From positions 186,001 through 250,000 of the forward strand of contig AP026149.1 of the NCBI GenBank assembly GCA_030295235.1: a stretch of DNA of 64,000 nucleotides. Reading direction: 5' to 3'. The notes under the pieces were generated by a model. That model searched no databases. It worked only from the letters and a program-made list of their open reading frames with translations, and was not told the origin of the DNA. This document shows positions 1 through 10,066 of the stretch, piece by piece (the stretch's first letter is position 1; each line of letters starts with the position of its first letter). The position numbers were made by a program, and so were the translations under genes. This DNA comes from Fistulifera solaris (Eukaryota; Bacillariophyta; Bacillariophyceae; Naviculales; Stauroneidaceae).

Positions 1-348
1 AGAGACCACCCCTTGTGCCGCCACGACGGCAATACCGTGATCAATGTTCATGATGACCGGCCATGCGACACACCATACTACCAAAAGGAAGAGTCCCGCC
101 AACACTTCGATCGATCGTCCGACAAAATGAGGACGCGCGAAGAGATACGCAGCCGACGCGAGAAAGGCGACCAGCATGCTCATACACGACGCGGCGACGA
201 CCCAATTTTCTTTCGTGTTCCGACCCTCTTCGGTCGTTGATGTCATGGCCGCTAGACAAACCGCCGAAAAGACAAAGAGAGCAATCCAAGCCGGGAATCG
301 TCGGGCTTGATGAATATCGGTATTGACGTCTACTGTTAAGACGGACAT
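1..348 (-). CDS. Multi-pass membrane protein, C-terminus outside window
   Basis: I do not recognise the family. The frame opens at an ATG at 348 and is still open at base 1, so the first 116 residues are seen. A polar N-terminus of about 19 residues is followed by three hydrophobic stretches at about residues 20-35, 49-71 and 80-100, typical membrane spans. The loop between spans 1 and 2 is polar (TSTTEEGRNTKEN). There is no obvious signal-peptide cleavage site, so the first span may act as a signal anchor. A four-span layout is possible but needs the missing part. The reading of this strand is supported by the coherent hydrophobic pattern over the whole frame; the longer overlapping frame at 41-598 on the same strand lacks any such pattern. 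Confidence 0.6.
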   Translation of the reverse strand, partial: MSVLTVDVNTDIHQARRFPAWIALFVFSAVCLAAMTSTTEEGRNTKENWVVAASCMSMLVAFLASAAYLFARPHFVGRSIEVLAGLFLLVVWCVAWPVIMNIDHGIAVVAAQGVVS

Positions 349-1112
349 GATGATGTAAGTAAGTTGTTTCGGAAGATTCAATGGGAGTTTCCAGCAGATC
401 AAACAAGCTTTGTGATAGATGAATGAACTGAAAGATGAGTATTGTGTTCGCAAACAAAGTAAAAGGAATGATGGAATAGTGATGTAGGAGAACTTCAAAG
501 AAATCTCGCGTGTTCGCAAAGCGCGAGAAACGAAATGGGAAACGTGACGACACGATGGTCCAGCCGGCTTGCTCCAACCGCCGAATTGTGACAACCAAAC
601 TCCATTGAAAGTGATAAAGTAAATTACGTGCGATTTATTTTGATATTTTCTACTTGTTCCGAATGGAGTAAGTGGTACTGATTTTGTTTTTTTAGAATGC
701 TGTAGATCGAAATATTTGTACAAGAAAGTAGAAATGGCTCACGCGCTCATTCACAACGGAGAGATGCAACGGAAACGCTTGGATCGATTTTCTGCCGCCC
801 TCCTGCGGAGTCGTGGGGAGCAAGAACGAGGTGTGAAACAAAACAACGGAGCACAATAACCCTGTTGTTCGAGAAATGTTCAAGAGATCATTGCAATTCT
901 TCACGAGTAGCATTCTTAACAAGAGCCAGCTGAACCGTAAGGAAGCAAGTTTGTTTGTAGGCGAACGACGGTTGAGAAATACAACACCTGTTCTTTTTTC
1001 ATTGTCACTATTATCACATCACACTTCAATTCTTTTTCCGAATATCCTCCATCACAAATCAATCAGAACTTAGTAGCATCCTTTCGGCAGAAAGTCTAGT
1101 AGTACACAAAGA
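349..1112. other. Intergenic, divergent promoter region
   Basis: No supported gene. It lies between a leftward gene and a rightward gene and so should hold both promoters. I see no clear regulatory motif; AT-rich stretches occur near 600-700 and 1000-1080. Confidence 0.5.
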
Positions 1113-2769
1113 ATGAGTTCTGATCCCGAGCTGCAAGAGCCTTTGATAGAACCGGTCGTCGTTGTAGAAGACACCAGCGTCTTGGTCGAAGAAACAGGGG
1201 CAGAAGCTTCGTTTGAAACAAATGAAAATGATGGTGTCGGACACGAACAACCGGCCGTGTACCGGGATGTCCTGTTTGCCATTCTATTTTATGTACAAGT
1301 TGTCCTCATGTTGGGAACGGCAGTGTGGTCCTTCCACTATTTGTGGAAACAAGACGAACCGGACACGATGGCACCCACCTTTGCCCCCACAGCGGCTCCG
1401 ATCCCCCAAAGGATGGAAGAACAAGCCGAGTGGATGTTTCCTTCGGACAAGGAAGAACGCCAAATTGTCGCGTGGACATTGGGATTTCTCTTTTGTCCTT
1501 AGCGTGTGCCATGGTATCGGTTGCACTCGTTTTGGTAGCCCTGCAACACTACAGCCACACAGCGGTCCAAATTTCGTTTGGGATCGCTCCCATCAGTAGT
1601 GTGTTGGTGGCAATTCTCATGACCTTTGTCAATCCGCACGCGTGTGCCCCATTTTGGATCACGGCCGTTCTGGTGGCGTTGTTATCGGCAATTCATTATT
1701 TTGTAGTACGTCAGTACATTCCCTTTACCGCCGCCAATCTCCAAATCGGATTGCAAGCCATTGATGCCACCAAGTCCTTGTTTGTTTATGCGGCATTGTT
1801 GCAAGTTATGACGATGGTGTATTGGATTGTTGCCGCGACGGCCTTGAGTGGTATAGTCGTCTATTATCACAATCAAGACGTTCCGTGCGGAGACGATGAT
1901 TCGGCGGAGCCGTGTCACAATTCCATACCCCTATGGATGGCCTTACTGTGGTTACTGGCCGTGTATTGGACCCAATCGGTGGTACAAAATGTGATTCGTG
2001 CCACGACGGCCGGTGCTGTCGGGACGTGGTGGTTTCGTTCTCCCGACGAAGAAGTCGACGAGGATTCTTCGGGAAGTTGTTGTTGTTGTATTTGTTGCAC
2101 GGGTCAACAAGACGTCCACGATGCCTGGCTTCGTGCTACGACCTACTCGTTTGGTTCGATTTGTTTCGGTAGTTTGGTCGTCGCACTCATCCAAGTTTTG
2201 GAGCGTGTCGTAGCGGAAGCTCGACGTCAGAGACAGCGCCAACACGGTCATGACAGTCTGTGGTTGTGTCTATTGGATTGTCTGATTGAATCACTGGGAC
2301 GAGTATTGGAATATTTCAACAGTTGGGCGTTCTTGTATGTTGGAATCTATGGTTACGACTACATGAGTGCGGGTCAACATGTTATGACGTTGTTGCAACA
2401 ACGGGGCTTTACGTTTTGTTGACGCACACATTGTTGTTTCAAGTACTGCGGTATATCAAAGGAAGTATCGGACTGATTTCCGGTACTTGTTTGGCGGTCG
2501 TTTGCGCGGTCTTGGTGCAGAATACGACGCATATCTTGTGGGCCGTCTTTGCTTTTGGCTTTGTGGCGGGTTGGATGTTGGCAGGTATGATTTTATTTGT
2601 TGTCGAAAGCGGTGTCCGCACCATCATGTTGTGCTTTGTGGAACGACCCATGGATGCCGCGATTCATCATCCTGCCGCTTACCAAACCTTAACGGCCGGA
2701 TGGTCGCGTGTGTATCCTGAACAATTTCCGCATCATTCGACTACTACTGAATCGCAAGCGTTTGTATGA
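1113..2769 (+). CDS. Choline transporter-like protein (CTL/SLC44/PNS1 family), two one-base frame breaks
   Basis: The locus encodes about 552 residues. An acidic cytosolic N-terminus is followed by a first membrane span near residues 54-75, a loop with the Thr/Pro motif APTFAPTAAP, then about eight more hydrophobic spans. Near the C-terminus the motif SAGQHVMTLLQQRG matches the conserved segment of CTL proteins, where a Ser/Gly-rich turn precedes the last spans. The frame breaks twice, in T4 at 1491-1494 and T4 at 2414-2417. One more T at each gives uninterrupted hydrophobic sequence and a whole codon count. The family is linked to choline or other organic cation transport at the plasma or organelle membrane; the substrate here is inferred. 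A Cys-rich loop (CCCCICC) follows the middle spans. No intron is needed. Confidence 0.85.
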
Positions 2770-2865
2770 GAAGGAATTTATGACTATATATATACACAAT
2801 TGAATTTACATAATACTTGAAAGAGGTCCTAGTTGTGTCATTCCTCATCTAGCGAGTCTCGTAGA

Positions 2866-2873
2866 TGACGTCA
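2866..2873. promoter_or_regulatory. CRE-type palindrome TGACGTCA, first copy
   Basis: A perfect TGACGTCA lies about 160 bases upstream of the FTHFS start codon. This is the binding site of bZIP factors of the CREB/ATF type, and TGACGT-type elements are known in CO2/cAMP-responsive diatom promoters. Activity here is inference. Confidence 0.45.
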
Positions 2874-2893
2874 CTGTGACACCCACGGCAGGA

Positions 2894-2901
2894 TGACGTC
2901 A
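2894..2901. promoter_or_regulatory. CRE-type palindrome TGACGTCA, second copy
   Basis: A second perfect TGACGTCA, 28 bases from the first and about 130 bases upstream of the FTHFS start. The pair sits on nearly the same helical face (28 bp, about 2.7 turns). Confidence 0.45.
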
Positions 2902-3029
2902 TTCCACGTTGAAGCGATTGCTTGTTGCAACAAAATAAAAAATTGGTAATAATATCATACTTGGTAGTCATCGTTCATTCCTTTGACTTCATTCATTCAT
3001 CTCTTTTCTTTCGCCGCTCATCCGTCAGA

Positions 3030-5341
3030 ATGAATACAGAAGAATTGAATGCCTTGGGATATCCGGTTCTGAAACCAAAGACGCCGGTACCAAGTGACAT
3101 TGAAGTCAGTCAATCGATTGTGCGAGACGTCGGTTTGTTACCCATTACGGAAGTTGGAAAACAGTACGTTCAATCGCTCGCTCGCTCGCTCGCTCATTCT
3201 GAGAAAAAAATTGAACTGATTTTTTGTGTTTATGGAATATTTCATGTTCATTCATGTCTTTGTCTACTTTCTCTTTGTTGTGTAGACTCGGATTGAACGA
3301 TGATGAAATTATTCCGTGGGGCATTGCCAAGGCCAAAATTCCTTTAACAGCCCGGACGAATCGTCTTGATGTGGAGGATGGCAATTATGTGGTGGTAACC
3401 GGAATCAATCCAACGCCATTGGGGGAAGGGAAATCGACCACCACCATTGGTTTGGCACAAGCCTTATCGGCGATCCGAGGAAAGAAAACGGTTGCCTGTA
3501 TTCGACAGCCCTCGCAGGGACCGACGTTTGGTATCAAGGGAGGTGCGGCCGGAGGTGGTTATGCGCAAGTGGTGTAAGTAGTGACCGCAACAAGAGCAGT
3601 CTGCCTGTGTGGTGATAGACTCACACCCGAATTCTGTTATATCATAGACCCATGGAAGAATTCAATCTCCATTTGACCGGTGATGTAAGTGTGTCGCGTT
3701 GATTACAGTGTCCATAGAAATACTCCTCTATTTCTCGTTTTCTTCACAAATCAACTCATTCTATATATATATTGTTGTTATTAATAGATCCACGCCGTGA
3801 CGGCTGCCAACAATCTACTCGCTGCTGCCATTGAAACACGCCTCTTTCATGAAGCCAGTCAATCAGACGAAGCTCTGTTCAAACGCCTCACCAGTAAGCC
3901 CTTTAGTGCCGTACAAAAACGGCGATTGCGAAAATTGGGGATTGATGAAAACAAAGCACCGGAAGAATTTACGGTCGAAGAGAAACGTCGATTTGCACGT
4001 CTCGACATGGACCCTCCCACCATTACATGGCAACGCGTCCTCGATACGTGTGATCGTCATTTGCGAACCGTCGAAGTGGGATTGGGGGCCCAAGAAACCG
4101 TCAAATCCGGCTTCGAGCGCGTGCAACATTCCCGCCGTACCGGTTTTGATATTACCGTGGCCTCCGAAGTCATGGCCGTCTTGGCCTTGTCGACCGATTT
4201 GCACGATATGCGAGAGAAATTAGGGTCCATGGTGGTGGCCTATAACAAGCAAGGAGAACCCGTGACGGCAGATGATCTCGGTTGTGGTGGTGCCATGACG
4301 GTACTGATGAAAGATGCCATTATGCCCACGTTGATGCAAACGGTCGAACGTTCTCCCGTCTTTGTACATGCAGGGCCCTTTGCTAATATTGCGGTTGGAA
4401 ACAGGTAGGGACGGTCGATTCTGGTGTCGGTGTTGTCTTCTATATTTCACTCACCGTGTTTCCTTTCTATCAGTTCCATTATTGCGGACGCTATTGCCCT
4501 CAAAGTCGTCGGCCCTGATGGCTTTTGCGTGACCGAAGCCGGTTTCGGTGCCGACATTGGCATGGAAAAGTTTTTCAACATTAAATGCCGGGCCTCGGGT
4601 TTGAAACCGAAATGTGCCGTCATTGTGGCGACCGTCCGTGCTCTCAAGATGCACGGTGGTGGACCGCCGGTGGCCGCGGGACAGCCATTGAGCATCGAAT
4701 ATCAGCAGGAAAATGTGGAATTGGTTGAAAGGGTACATCCAACTTGATTCGCCACATTGAGAATGCCAAAAGTACGGTGTCAATGTAGTTGTGGCGGTGA
4801 ATCAATTCAAAACGGATACTTTGGCGGAAATTGAAGCCATTCGCACCAATGCGTTACAAGCGGGAGCCTTCGCGGCGGTTGTATCAAATCACTGGGCCGA
4901 AGGTGGCAAAGGAGCCGCGGCCTTGGCCGAAGCCGTGGAACAAGCGTGTGCGGACAGTCAGACGGAGAACTTTCGCCTTTTGTATGAAAGCAATAAGAGC
5001 ATTCAAGAAAAGATTGAAATCATTTGCAAAGAAATGTACCGTGCCGATGGTGTCGATTATTCTCCCACAGCACAGGCCCAAATTGAGCAATACGAGAAAT
5101 CCGGTTTTGGTCATTTGCCCATTTGCATTGCCAAGACGCAGTATTCGTTCAGTTGCGATGCCTCGGCCAAGGTGCCCCGACCGGATTCCGTGTCCCGGTC
5201 CGTGAAGTTCGCAGTTGTGTCGGTGCGGGATTCTTATATCCTATTTGCGGAGATATCATGACCATTCCCGGCTTGTCAACGCGACCGGGATTTATGGATG
5301 TAGACATTTCGGAATCGGGTGAAGTGGTTGGTTTATTTTAG
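3030..5341 (+). CDS. FTHFS: Formate-tetrahydrofolate ligase (10-formyl-THF synthetase), five exons, three one-base frame breaks
   Basis: Joins formate to THF with ATP in one-carbon metabolism. Exons: 3030-3163, 3286-3573, 3648-3684, 3788-4404 and 4474-5341; all introns are GT-AG, and the joined product is about 648 residues, the size of plant FTHFS. Seen: the P-loop [11 protein letters not shown], the signature [11 protein letters not shown], and [12 protein letters not shown] near the formate/THF site. The usual His of FANIAHGN is Val here (FANIAVGN). The last exon breaks at G3 4731-4733, A4 4768-4771 and G2 5171-5172; one added base at each restores the conserved C-terminus ending GEVVGLF. 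I chose the ATG at 3030 because it directly precedes the family's N-terminus. An in-frame upstream extension starting at 2922 would add a hydrophobic leader and could mark a targeted isoform. No dehydrogenase/cyclohydrolase domain is fused. Confidence 0.92.
3176..3195. repeat. GCTC microsatellite in FTHFS intron 1
   Basis: A run of five GCTC/CGCT units near the 5' end of the first FTHFS intron. Confidence 0.8.
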
Positions 5342-5827
5342 AATTTGAAAGAGTGGAGGCAATGCATTGTTCTATGCGAGAAGGACACTTGTTGCGTACA
5401 AGAGATAAATGATATGTCGACTTTCTAGTAGCAATTCGACCTCTTGTCCTTCACTTCAACGACTCCTAGACGTCATCATACACCACATGTAGAGAAGTAG
5501 TCGTTCATTCAATCGACCATCCGTACCTGGTACAGTACCAATTTCTTTGAAAAACGAGTCAGTCGTCAGAGGAGACCAGCGATGCAAAGGAGTACAAGGA
5601 TTCATGAATTCATGAGTCAGTCATGAGAGAAATGTAGCGTTAGCCTTACCGTACTACACATGGTTTGGAAGCGTTGTTATTGTTATTCACCTTTTTTCAT
5701 TATTATTTTTTGTCGTTGACGTTCCTGTTGCCTATACTATATCAAACTCCAACAAGTTGCAAAATCACCGCTATTTTCTTTGTTTTTTCCTTTGCAGTGA
5801 AACAATAAAAAAACAAAGGCAACAACC
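5342..5827. other. Intergenic
   Basis: No gene supported. It contains a GTACCTGGTACAGTACCA palindrome at 5523-5540, one of a dispersed set, and a cluster of CATGA words around 5600-5630. The T-rich segment before 5828 is probably the promoter of the DUF3611 gene. Confidence 0.5.
5523..5540. repeat. Dispersed GGTAC palindrome
   Basis: GTACCTGGTACAGTACCA, a near-perfect palindrome of the intergenic ACCTGGTAC/GTACCAGGT type seen many times in this window. Confidence 0.5.
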
Positions 5828-6616
5828 ATGATCAAGTATATTATTATTTACCAGTTGCTATTATTTCTAGCGTTTTTGTCACAATCGGTGCAACCCTTCA
5901 CGGTTCGCACCCACACGCATGATTGTTGGTCACGCCCTTTGTCTCCGCTTTCACGAACCTTGCTACACGCCAACAAGAACACTGCTCTGGATAACAATAA
6001 CAATGGCGAAGAAGAAGAAGAAGACCCTTTGGTCATTCCTTCGTATTTACTAACGGCCAGCAAATCCTTACGCCGGGTCTCCTGGTTTTCGTGGTGGAGT
6101 CAAGTCATTTTGACGTCGGTTTCCGGCGTCATTCTCGGTTTTGCCCGTCGCACGTTAGTGCAACGCAGTACGGCCCTCAGTACCGGAGGCACTTCCAGTT
6201 TCTTTTTGTCGGGCATTGGATTACTCGTATCGGCCGTATCGATTTTGTGGACGTGGGGCAATGGCAGTCGCTTGTCACGTCGATTGGTGCGACGTTCCCT
6301 TCCCCGCGCCAAAGCCGCGCACATGTTGCGACGGGCCGTCCAAGTCGGTGTCACCATCAATTTGGTGGGATTGTTGGTCCATTTGTTGGCCGCCGAAGAA
6401 ATTGTTGGAACGTTGGCGTTGCACGTCTTGACTTCGTCTTCTTCGAGAAATGCCATGTTTCCCGAAGGACTGGTACAACCATTGGATGTTTTGGTAGTAC
6501 AAGCGAATACGAATTCGTTGCTCAGTCATTTCTGCAGTTTGGCGTCGTTGTTGTTTTATACGAAACAAATTGAGCAGGTTGATCCTCCACAAAGTAGCGC
6601 GAAGGAGCAAGAATGA
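5828..6616 (+). CDS. DUF3611 family membrane protein, probably plastid targeted
   Basis: 262 residues. A hydrophobic signal peptide (about residues 3-22) ends before SVQPFTVR, which resembles the bipartite plastid import signal with an aromatic residue at the cleavage point. After a polar, Asn/Glu-rich transit-like segment (to about residue 75) come four hydrophobic spans at about 90-110, 125-145, 175-195 and 225-240. The segments SLRRVSWFSWWSQVILT and QANTNSLLSHF match the pattern of DUF3611, a family shared by cyanobacteria and plastids whose role is not established. Location in the plastid envelope or thylakoid is inferred. The gene is intact, without an intron. Confidence 0.75.
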   Translation: MIKYIIIYQLLLFLAFLSQSVQPFTVRTHTHDCWSRPLSPLSRTLLHANKNTALDNNNNGEEEEEDPLVIPSYLLTASKSLRRVSWFSWWSQVILTSVSGVILGFARRTLVQRSTALSTGGTSSFFLSGIGLLVSAVSILWTWGNGSRLSRRLVRRSLPRAKAAHMLRRAVQVGVTINLVGLLVHLLAAEEIVGTLALHVLTSSSSRNAMFPEGLVQPLDVLVVQANTNSLLSHFCSLASLLFYTKQIEQVDPPQSSAKEQE

Positions 6617-6729
6617 ACGATCGTGAAGAATAAGAGACAACAATTACGCGTTCAAACGAAAGGAAGGATTTCACATTTGAAGACTGCGATCATTTTCTCT
6701 GCCTAAAATTCATGATTACTACTATTGCT

Positions 6730-8094
6730 TTATTCACGCAATTCCTGCACTTTTTCGTACAATCGCTCACAAAAGTTGACGGCATCTTCTTCCAACACAT
6801 CTTGTAATTCCGGTAATAATTGTGTCACCGTCTTCTGTTCCTGGACTTGTTGACATACAAAATCGACCAAACTGACTTCGGGTTCCCCCAACAATTGTTG
6901 AATTTGGGCGGCAACGAAATCGCGGAATTGAGTTCGGGCCTCAGTAGGAACAAAAAGGGGCTGAGATTGCCAGTCATCGGTTTTCATGCGTTTAGTCGGT
7001 GGCTCCGATCCTTCCGAGGGTGGCTGTTGGGCTTGTGTCATCCAAGCGGGTAAATTGGAAACACCCCGGGGTGCCGCTATTTGCGGTGGAAGTTGTCCAG
7101 GCGGCGGTGGTGGTGGTAGCGGAGGAAGGTTTCCCGGTAACGGTGGAGGAGGTAGTTGACTTCCCAGCGGTGGCAGAGGTGCACCAGGGAGCGGAGGAGG
7201 TGGAGGTAGCTGACCGGCCATGGGGGCTGGAGGCGCACCAGGAAGCGGAGGCGGAGGAAGTTGACTGGGCAATGGAGGCGCACCAGGAAGCGGAGGAGGA
7301 GGAAGTTGACTGGGCAATGGAGGCACTCCTGGAGGCACCCCTGGAGAAGGTGCTCCACCCGCCAACATGCGCTGTCGTACAATAGGCTTCCAGTGCTCTA
7401 TTTTGGATTTGACCAATTCTTGACGTCGTGTCGCTTTCCCACCTTGCTGACGTGCCAATTTGCGTCGGAATTCACGAACTGCCGCCAAGACTGCCGGTGT
7501 TGTCAAAGGATCCTCTTCTTCCTCATCGTCTTGTTCTTCGTCACTGTCAGGGCCTCTGATGACAGGTTCTTTGGCGGTAGAAGGTGCCACCACCGGAGTG
7601 GGTCGATTCGGATCTGGAAACGATGTGACCAATCGATCTCCCAACACTTGTACGGTCGTCGGATCCATCATGGCCGGTGGAACGGGAATATCGGGATGTG
7701 TCGGCACCAAATGCACTTGAAATTTCTGTATAGTGTCTTTCTGTGTATCGTCATTGGTTAGTTTGGCCAAGAATTCCGTTTGAAAATGTCGAAAGGCCGT
7801 CACAACTTTGAGAGCTCCATCCGCGTGCGACATGGTCAATAAAGCGGTTCGCATGCTTTCTTCCTGTTGTTTCGGTATTTTCTCCTCGTCTTCATCTTCT
7901 TCTTGTTCGGAAGGTACAAACACGACGTGTCGTACATTGCCACACGGCATCAACCATTCCCGAAGGACCTGGCGTTTGTGCAAAGCCGCCGGAAGATGCG
8001 TCAACAAGACGACGTTCGTCGCCCCGGGTCGTCCACGGGGCGGTGGTGCCGGTAATCCTACGACAGGCGGTGCCGAAAGAGGAGGATAGTTCAT
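6730..8094 (-). CDS. RBM25-like splicing factor with RRM-like N-terminus, proline-rich middle and PWI domain
   Basis: 454 residues. Residues about 27-130 look like a divergent RRM (VVLLTHLPAALHKRQVLREWL then NVRHVVFV). Residues 195-245 are acidic, then basic. About 250-350 is built from repeats of PPLPSQLPPPPLPGAP, a likely SH3/WW/profilin ligand. The last 65 residues (FRDFVAAQIQQLLGEPEVS onward, with LVDFVCQQV) fit a PWI domain, which binds nucleic acid in RBM25 and SRm160. RBM25 acts in the nucleus on 5' splice-site choice and the U1 snRNP; function here is by homology. The frame is intact, with no intron and no SR-rich tract. The GC-rich proline region, about 7077-7365, is imperfectly repetitive at the DNA level. 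Confidence 0.72.
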   Translation of the reverse strand: MNYPPLSAPPVVGLPAPPPRGRPGATNVVLLTHLPAALHKRQVLREWLMPCGNVRHVVFVPSEQEEDEDEEKIPKQQEESMRTALLTMSHADGALKVVTAFRHFQTEFLAKLTNDDTQKDTIQKFQVHLVPTHPDIPVPPAMMDPTTVQVLGDRLVTSFPDPNRPTPVVAPSTAKEPVIRGPDSDEEQDDEEEEDPLTTPAVLAAVREFRRKLARQQGGKATRRQELVKSKIEHWKPIVRQRMLAGGAPSPGVPPGVPPLPSQLPPPPLPGAPPLPSQLPPPPLPGAPPAPMAGQLPPPPPLPGAPLPPLGSQLPPPPLPGNLPPLPPPPPPGQLPPQIAAPRGVSNLPAWMTQAQQPPSEGSEPPTKRMKTDDWQSQPLFVPTEARTQFRDFVAAQIQQLLGEPEVSLVDFVCQQVQEQKTVTQLLPELQDVLEEDAVNFCERLYEKVQELRE

Positions 8095-8557
8095 TTATAA
8101 GTAGTATTAATTACAGATTGAATGCGAAAACGGCTCAAACCAAGGGAAATCTGTGTGTGTGTGCTTTTGTCAACAAGCGTCTCATCGCATTATATTCCGA
8201 TGCGGCCGTTTAGCTTAACATAACTAGGTAGCACGGCCAGACGGTCGCGCGCCGTTGACCGACAGTTCCTACTTAGACAATAGCCGGCACGCGACATGGC
8301 GCGCGGGAGCACGGGAACGCACCTGTGCTCGGTACTGTACCGGTACCGGTATATTTTTCTACGGGGGTACACTTTTTCCCGCACCGTCAGAGATTCCCTC
8401 TTAATGTTACAATGATTCGACAAAGAGACGAAAATTCGCCCAAATTCATGAATCATGTTTCCTCTTAAACAGGAGAAAATTACGGAATACTCCGTGTTGT
8501 TTATCACACTGCAAGAGAAGCAAGCTATTGAATGGAAGTTACGACGTTCCAAAGATC
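8095..8557. other. Intergenic, divergent promoter region
   Basis: No gene supported. Contains GGTACTGTACCGGTACCGGTAT at 8331-8352 and a GC-rich segment at 8200-8320. It separates the leftward RBM25-like gene from the rightward PhoX-like gene. Confidence 0.5.
8331..8352. repeat. Dispersed GGTAC palindrome cluster
   Basis: Overlapping palindromes GGTAC-T-GTACC and ACCGGTACCGGT. Confidence 0.5.
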
Positions 8558-10066
8558 ATGATGAAGACTTTGATTCCTTCCTCCCCATCGTCTTTGACGA
8601 CTTTGTCCGATACAGAACATGATATGCCCATGGCACCAGAGATTCTTCCCGCCATGGAACGTAAGAAGATGCCACGACAAAACAAGACTTTTCTTTTGGT
8701 AACAGTGATACTGGCCGTGTTGATTTTTTTGATTGCACTGGTCAGTACTTTTATGACGAGATCCAAAGTATCGCAGGAATCGGTTTCAACACCCATACGG
8801 GAACCATCCCCAACAGCAGCTCCTATCATGTCCACTTTGGCTCCTGTTGTTCCCAAGACTCCACCCACAGCTTCTCCAACGCTCGCTTCCTCCCTATCAC
8901 CAACCGTCCGCTCGCCCACCACAGCACCCACTCGCATTGCCTTTGATCCAGGCAATTTAGTCAAAGATTCCCATGGTCTTTTGTTGTCGGTGGGTTTGCA
9001 AGCACGCATTCTCGCACAAGCGGGACGACCCGTACGGTACAACGCGGCACAAACATCCTCACTTCCCTTTCACGCCATGCCCGATTTTGGGGCCACGTTC
9101 CCGGATACACGTCCTGAAAATCCCGGAGGATGGATTTATGTCAGTAACAGTGAAGTCCGACGTCCGTGGTACCAAGGAGGCGTCGGTGCCATTACGTTTG
9201 ATTCGCGTGGCGAAACGATCGATTATCGCATGTTGTTGACAAATACAACAGCGAATTGTGGAGGAGGTGTCACACCGTGGGGCAGTTGGGTGTCGGGAGA
9301 AGAATAGCGCGAAGGTGTCTTTTGGCAAGTGGATCCTGTCGGAAGGCGTCCTCCGGAAATCTTGACCGTGGGCAATGAAAAAGGCATGTACGAGTCCTTT
9401 GCGGCAGATCTCCCACGAAATCAGTACTTTGTGACGGAAGATTTCGAGACAGGCCCGGTCCGACGATTCATTCCGTTGAGCACCCATCCGACGGACCCAT
9501 GGAAGACCTTGCACGGAGAAGGTGAAACGACGTATTTATTTTTGCAGCCCACCTCCGAACAAGAAGGAACGTACGAATGGATATCGAACAAGAACCGAGC
9601 CCAATCGAATGCGCAGGCGCTGTTTCCCAATTGCGAAGGCATCGATGTCCATGGCGACAAATTGTACTTTATTTCCAAGAAGATTGAAACCGTCTTTGTC
9701 TTGGACTTGGCAGGAAACAGCTATAGGAGTTATAGCACTCGACAAGGCTTATTTCAAGGACAGCCCGATCAGATGATTCAATTGCACGGCAATGCCGACA
9801 ACACTTTGTACTTTTTCACCGAAGACGGCAGCGCCAGTGCGGGCGTGCACGCCCGCAACCGTGCGGGCCAAATTCTGACCATTCTAGAGGGACCGAACTA
9901 TTCCAATGAAGTGACAGGACTCGCCTTTTCTCCCGACAATACTCGCATGTATATTGCCTTTCAAGACGACGGAATATTGTTCGAAATTGTTCGTCAAGAT
10001 GGATTACCGTTTACCGCCCGCTCATTGAATCTTCGGTATCATTCGAGTGGGTTGGATGCTATGTAG
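8558..10066 (+). CDS. PhoX/DUF839-type phosphatase-like protein, first tandem copy, in-frame TAG at 9305
   Basis: The frame runs from the ATG at 8558 to 10066 (502 codons) but holds a TAG at 9305-9307. The adjacent paralogue has TAT (Tyr) at the matching place (EEYREGVFW). Downstream sequence is fully conserved, so the lesion is recent, a base error, or read through. Domains: cytosolic N-terminus, membrane span near residues 47-67, a Thr/Pro/Ser linker of the APTAAP style (about 80-128), then the PhoX/DUF839 fold with GGWIYVSNSE, TTANCGGGVTPWG and later EGIDVHGD. PhoX proteins are Ca/Fe-dependent alkaline phosphatases acting outside the cytosol. A type II membrane form facing the outside is inferred. 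The enzymatic activity of this eukaryotic branch is not established. TTG at 8528 was not accepted as a start. Confidence 0.72.

Noticed and set aside
41-598. 185-codon open frame on the minus strand
   Set aside because: No coherent hydrophobic pattern or motif; the alternative frame 1-348 reads as a clean membrane protein.
1491-2417. Programmed -1 frameshifting at TTTTGT in the choline-transporter-like gene
   Set aside because: The same TTTTGT context recurs in the TLDc gene, but most other breaks are in different runs and bases, so a run-length error explains all of them more simply.
8190-8552. 120-codon minus-strand frame and a tRNA-like segment near 8205
   Set aside because: No domain signal and no cloverleaf that I could fold; lies in a promoter region rich in palindromes.
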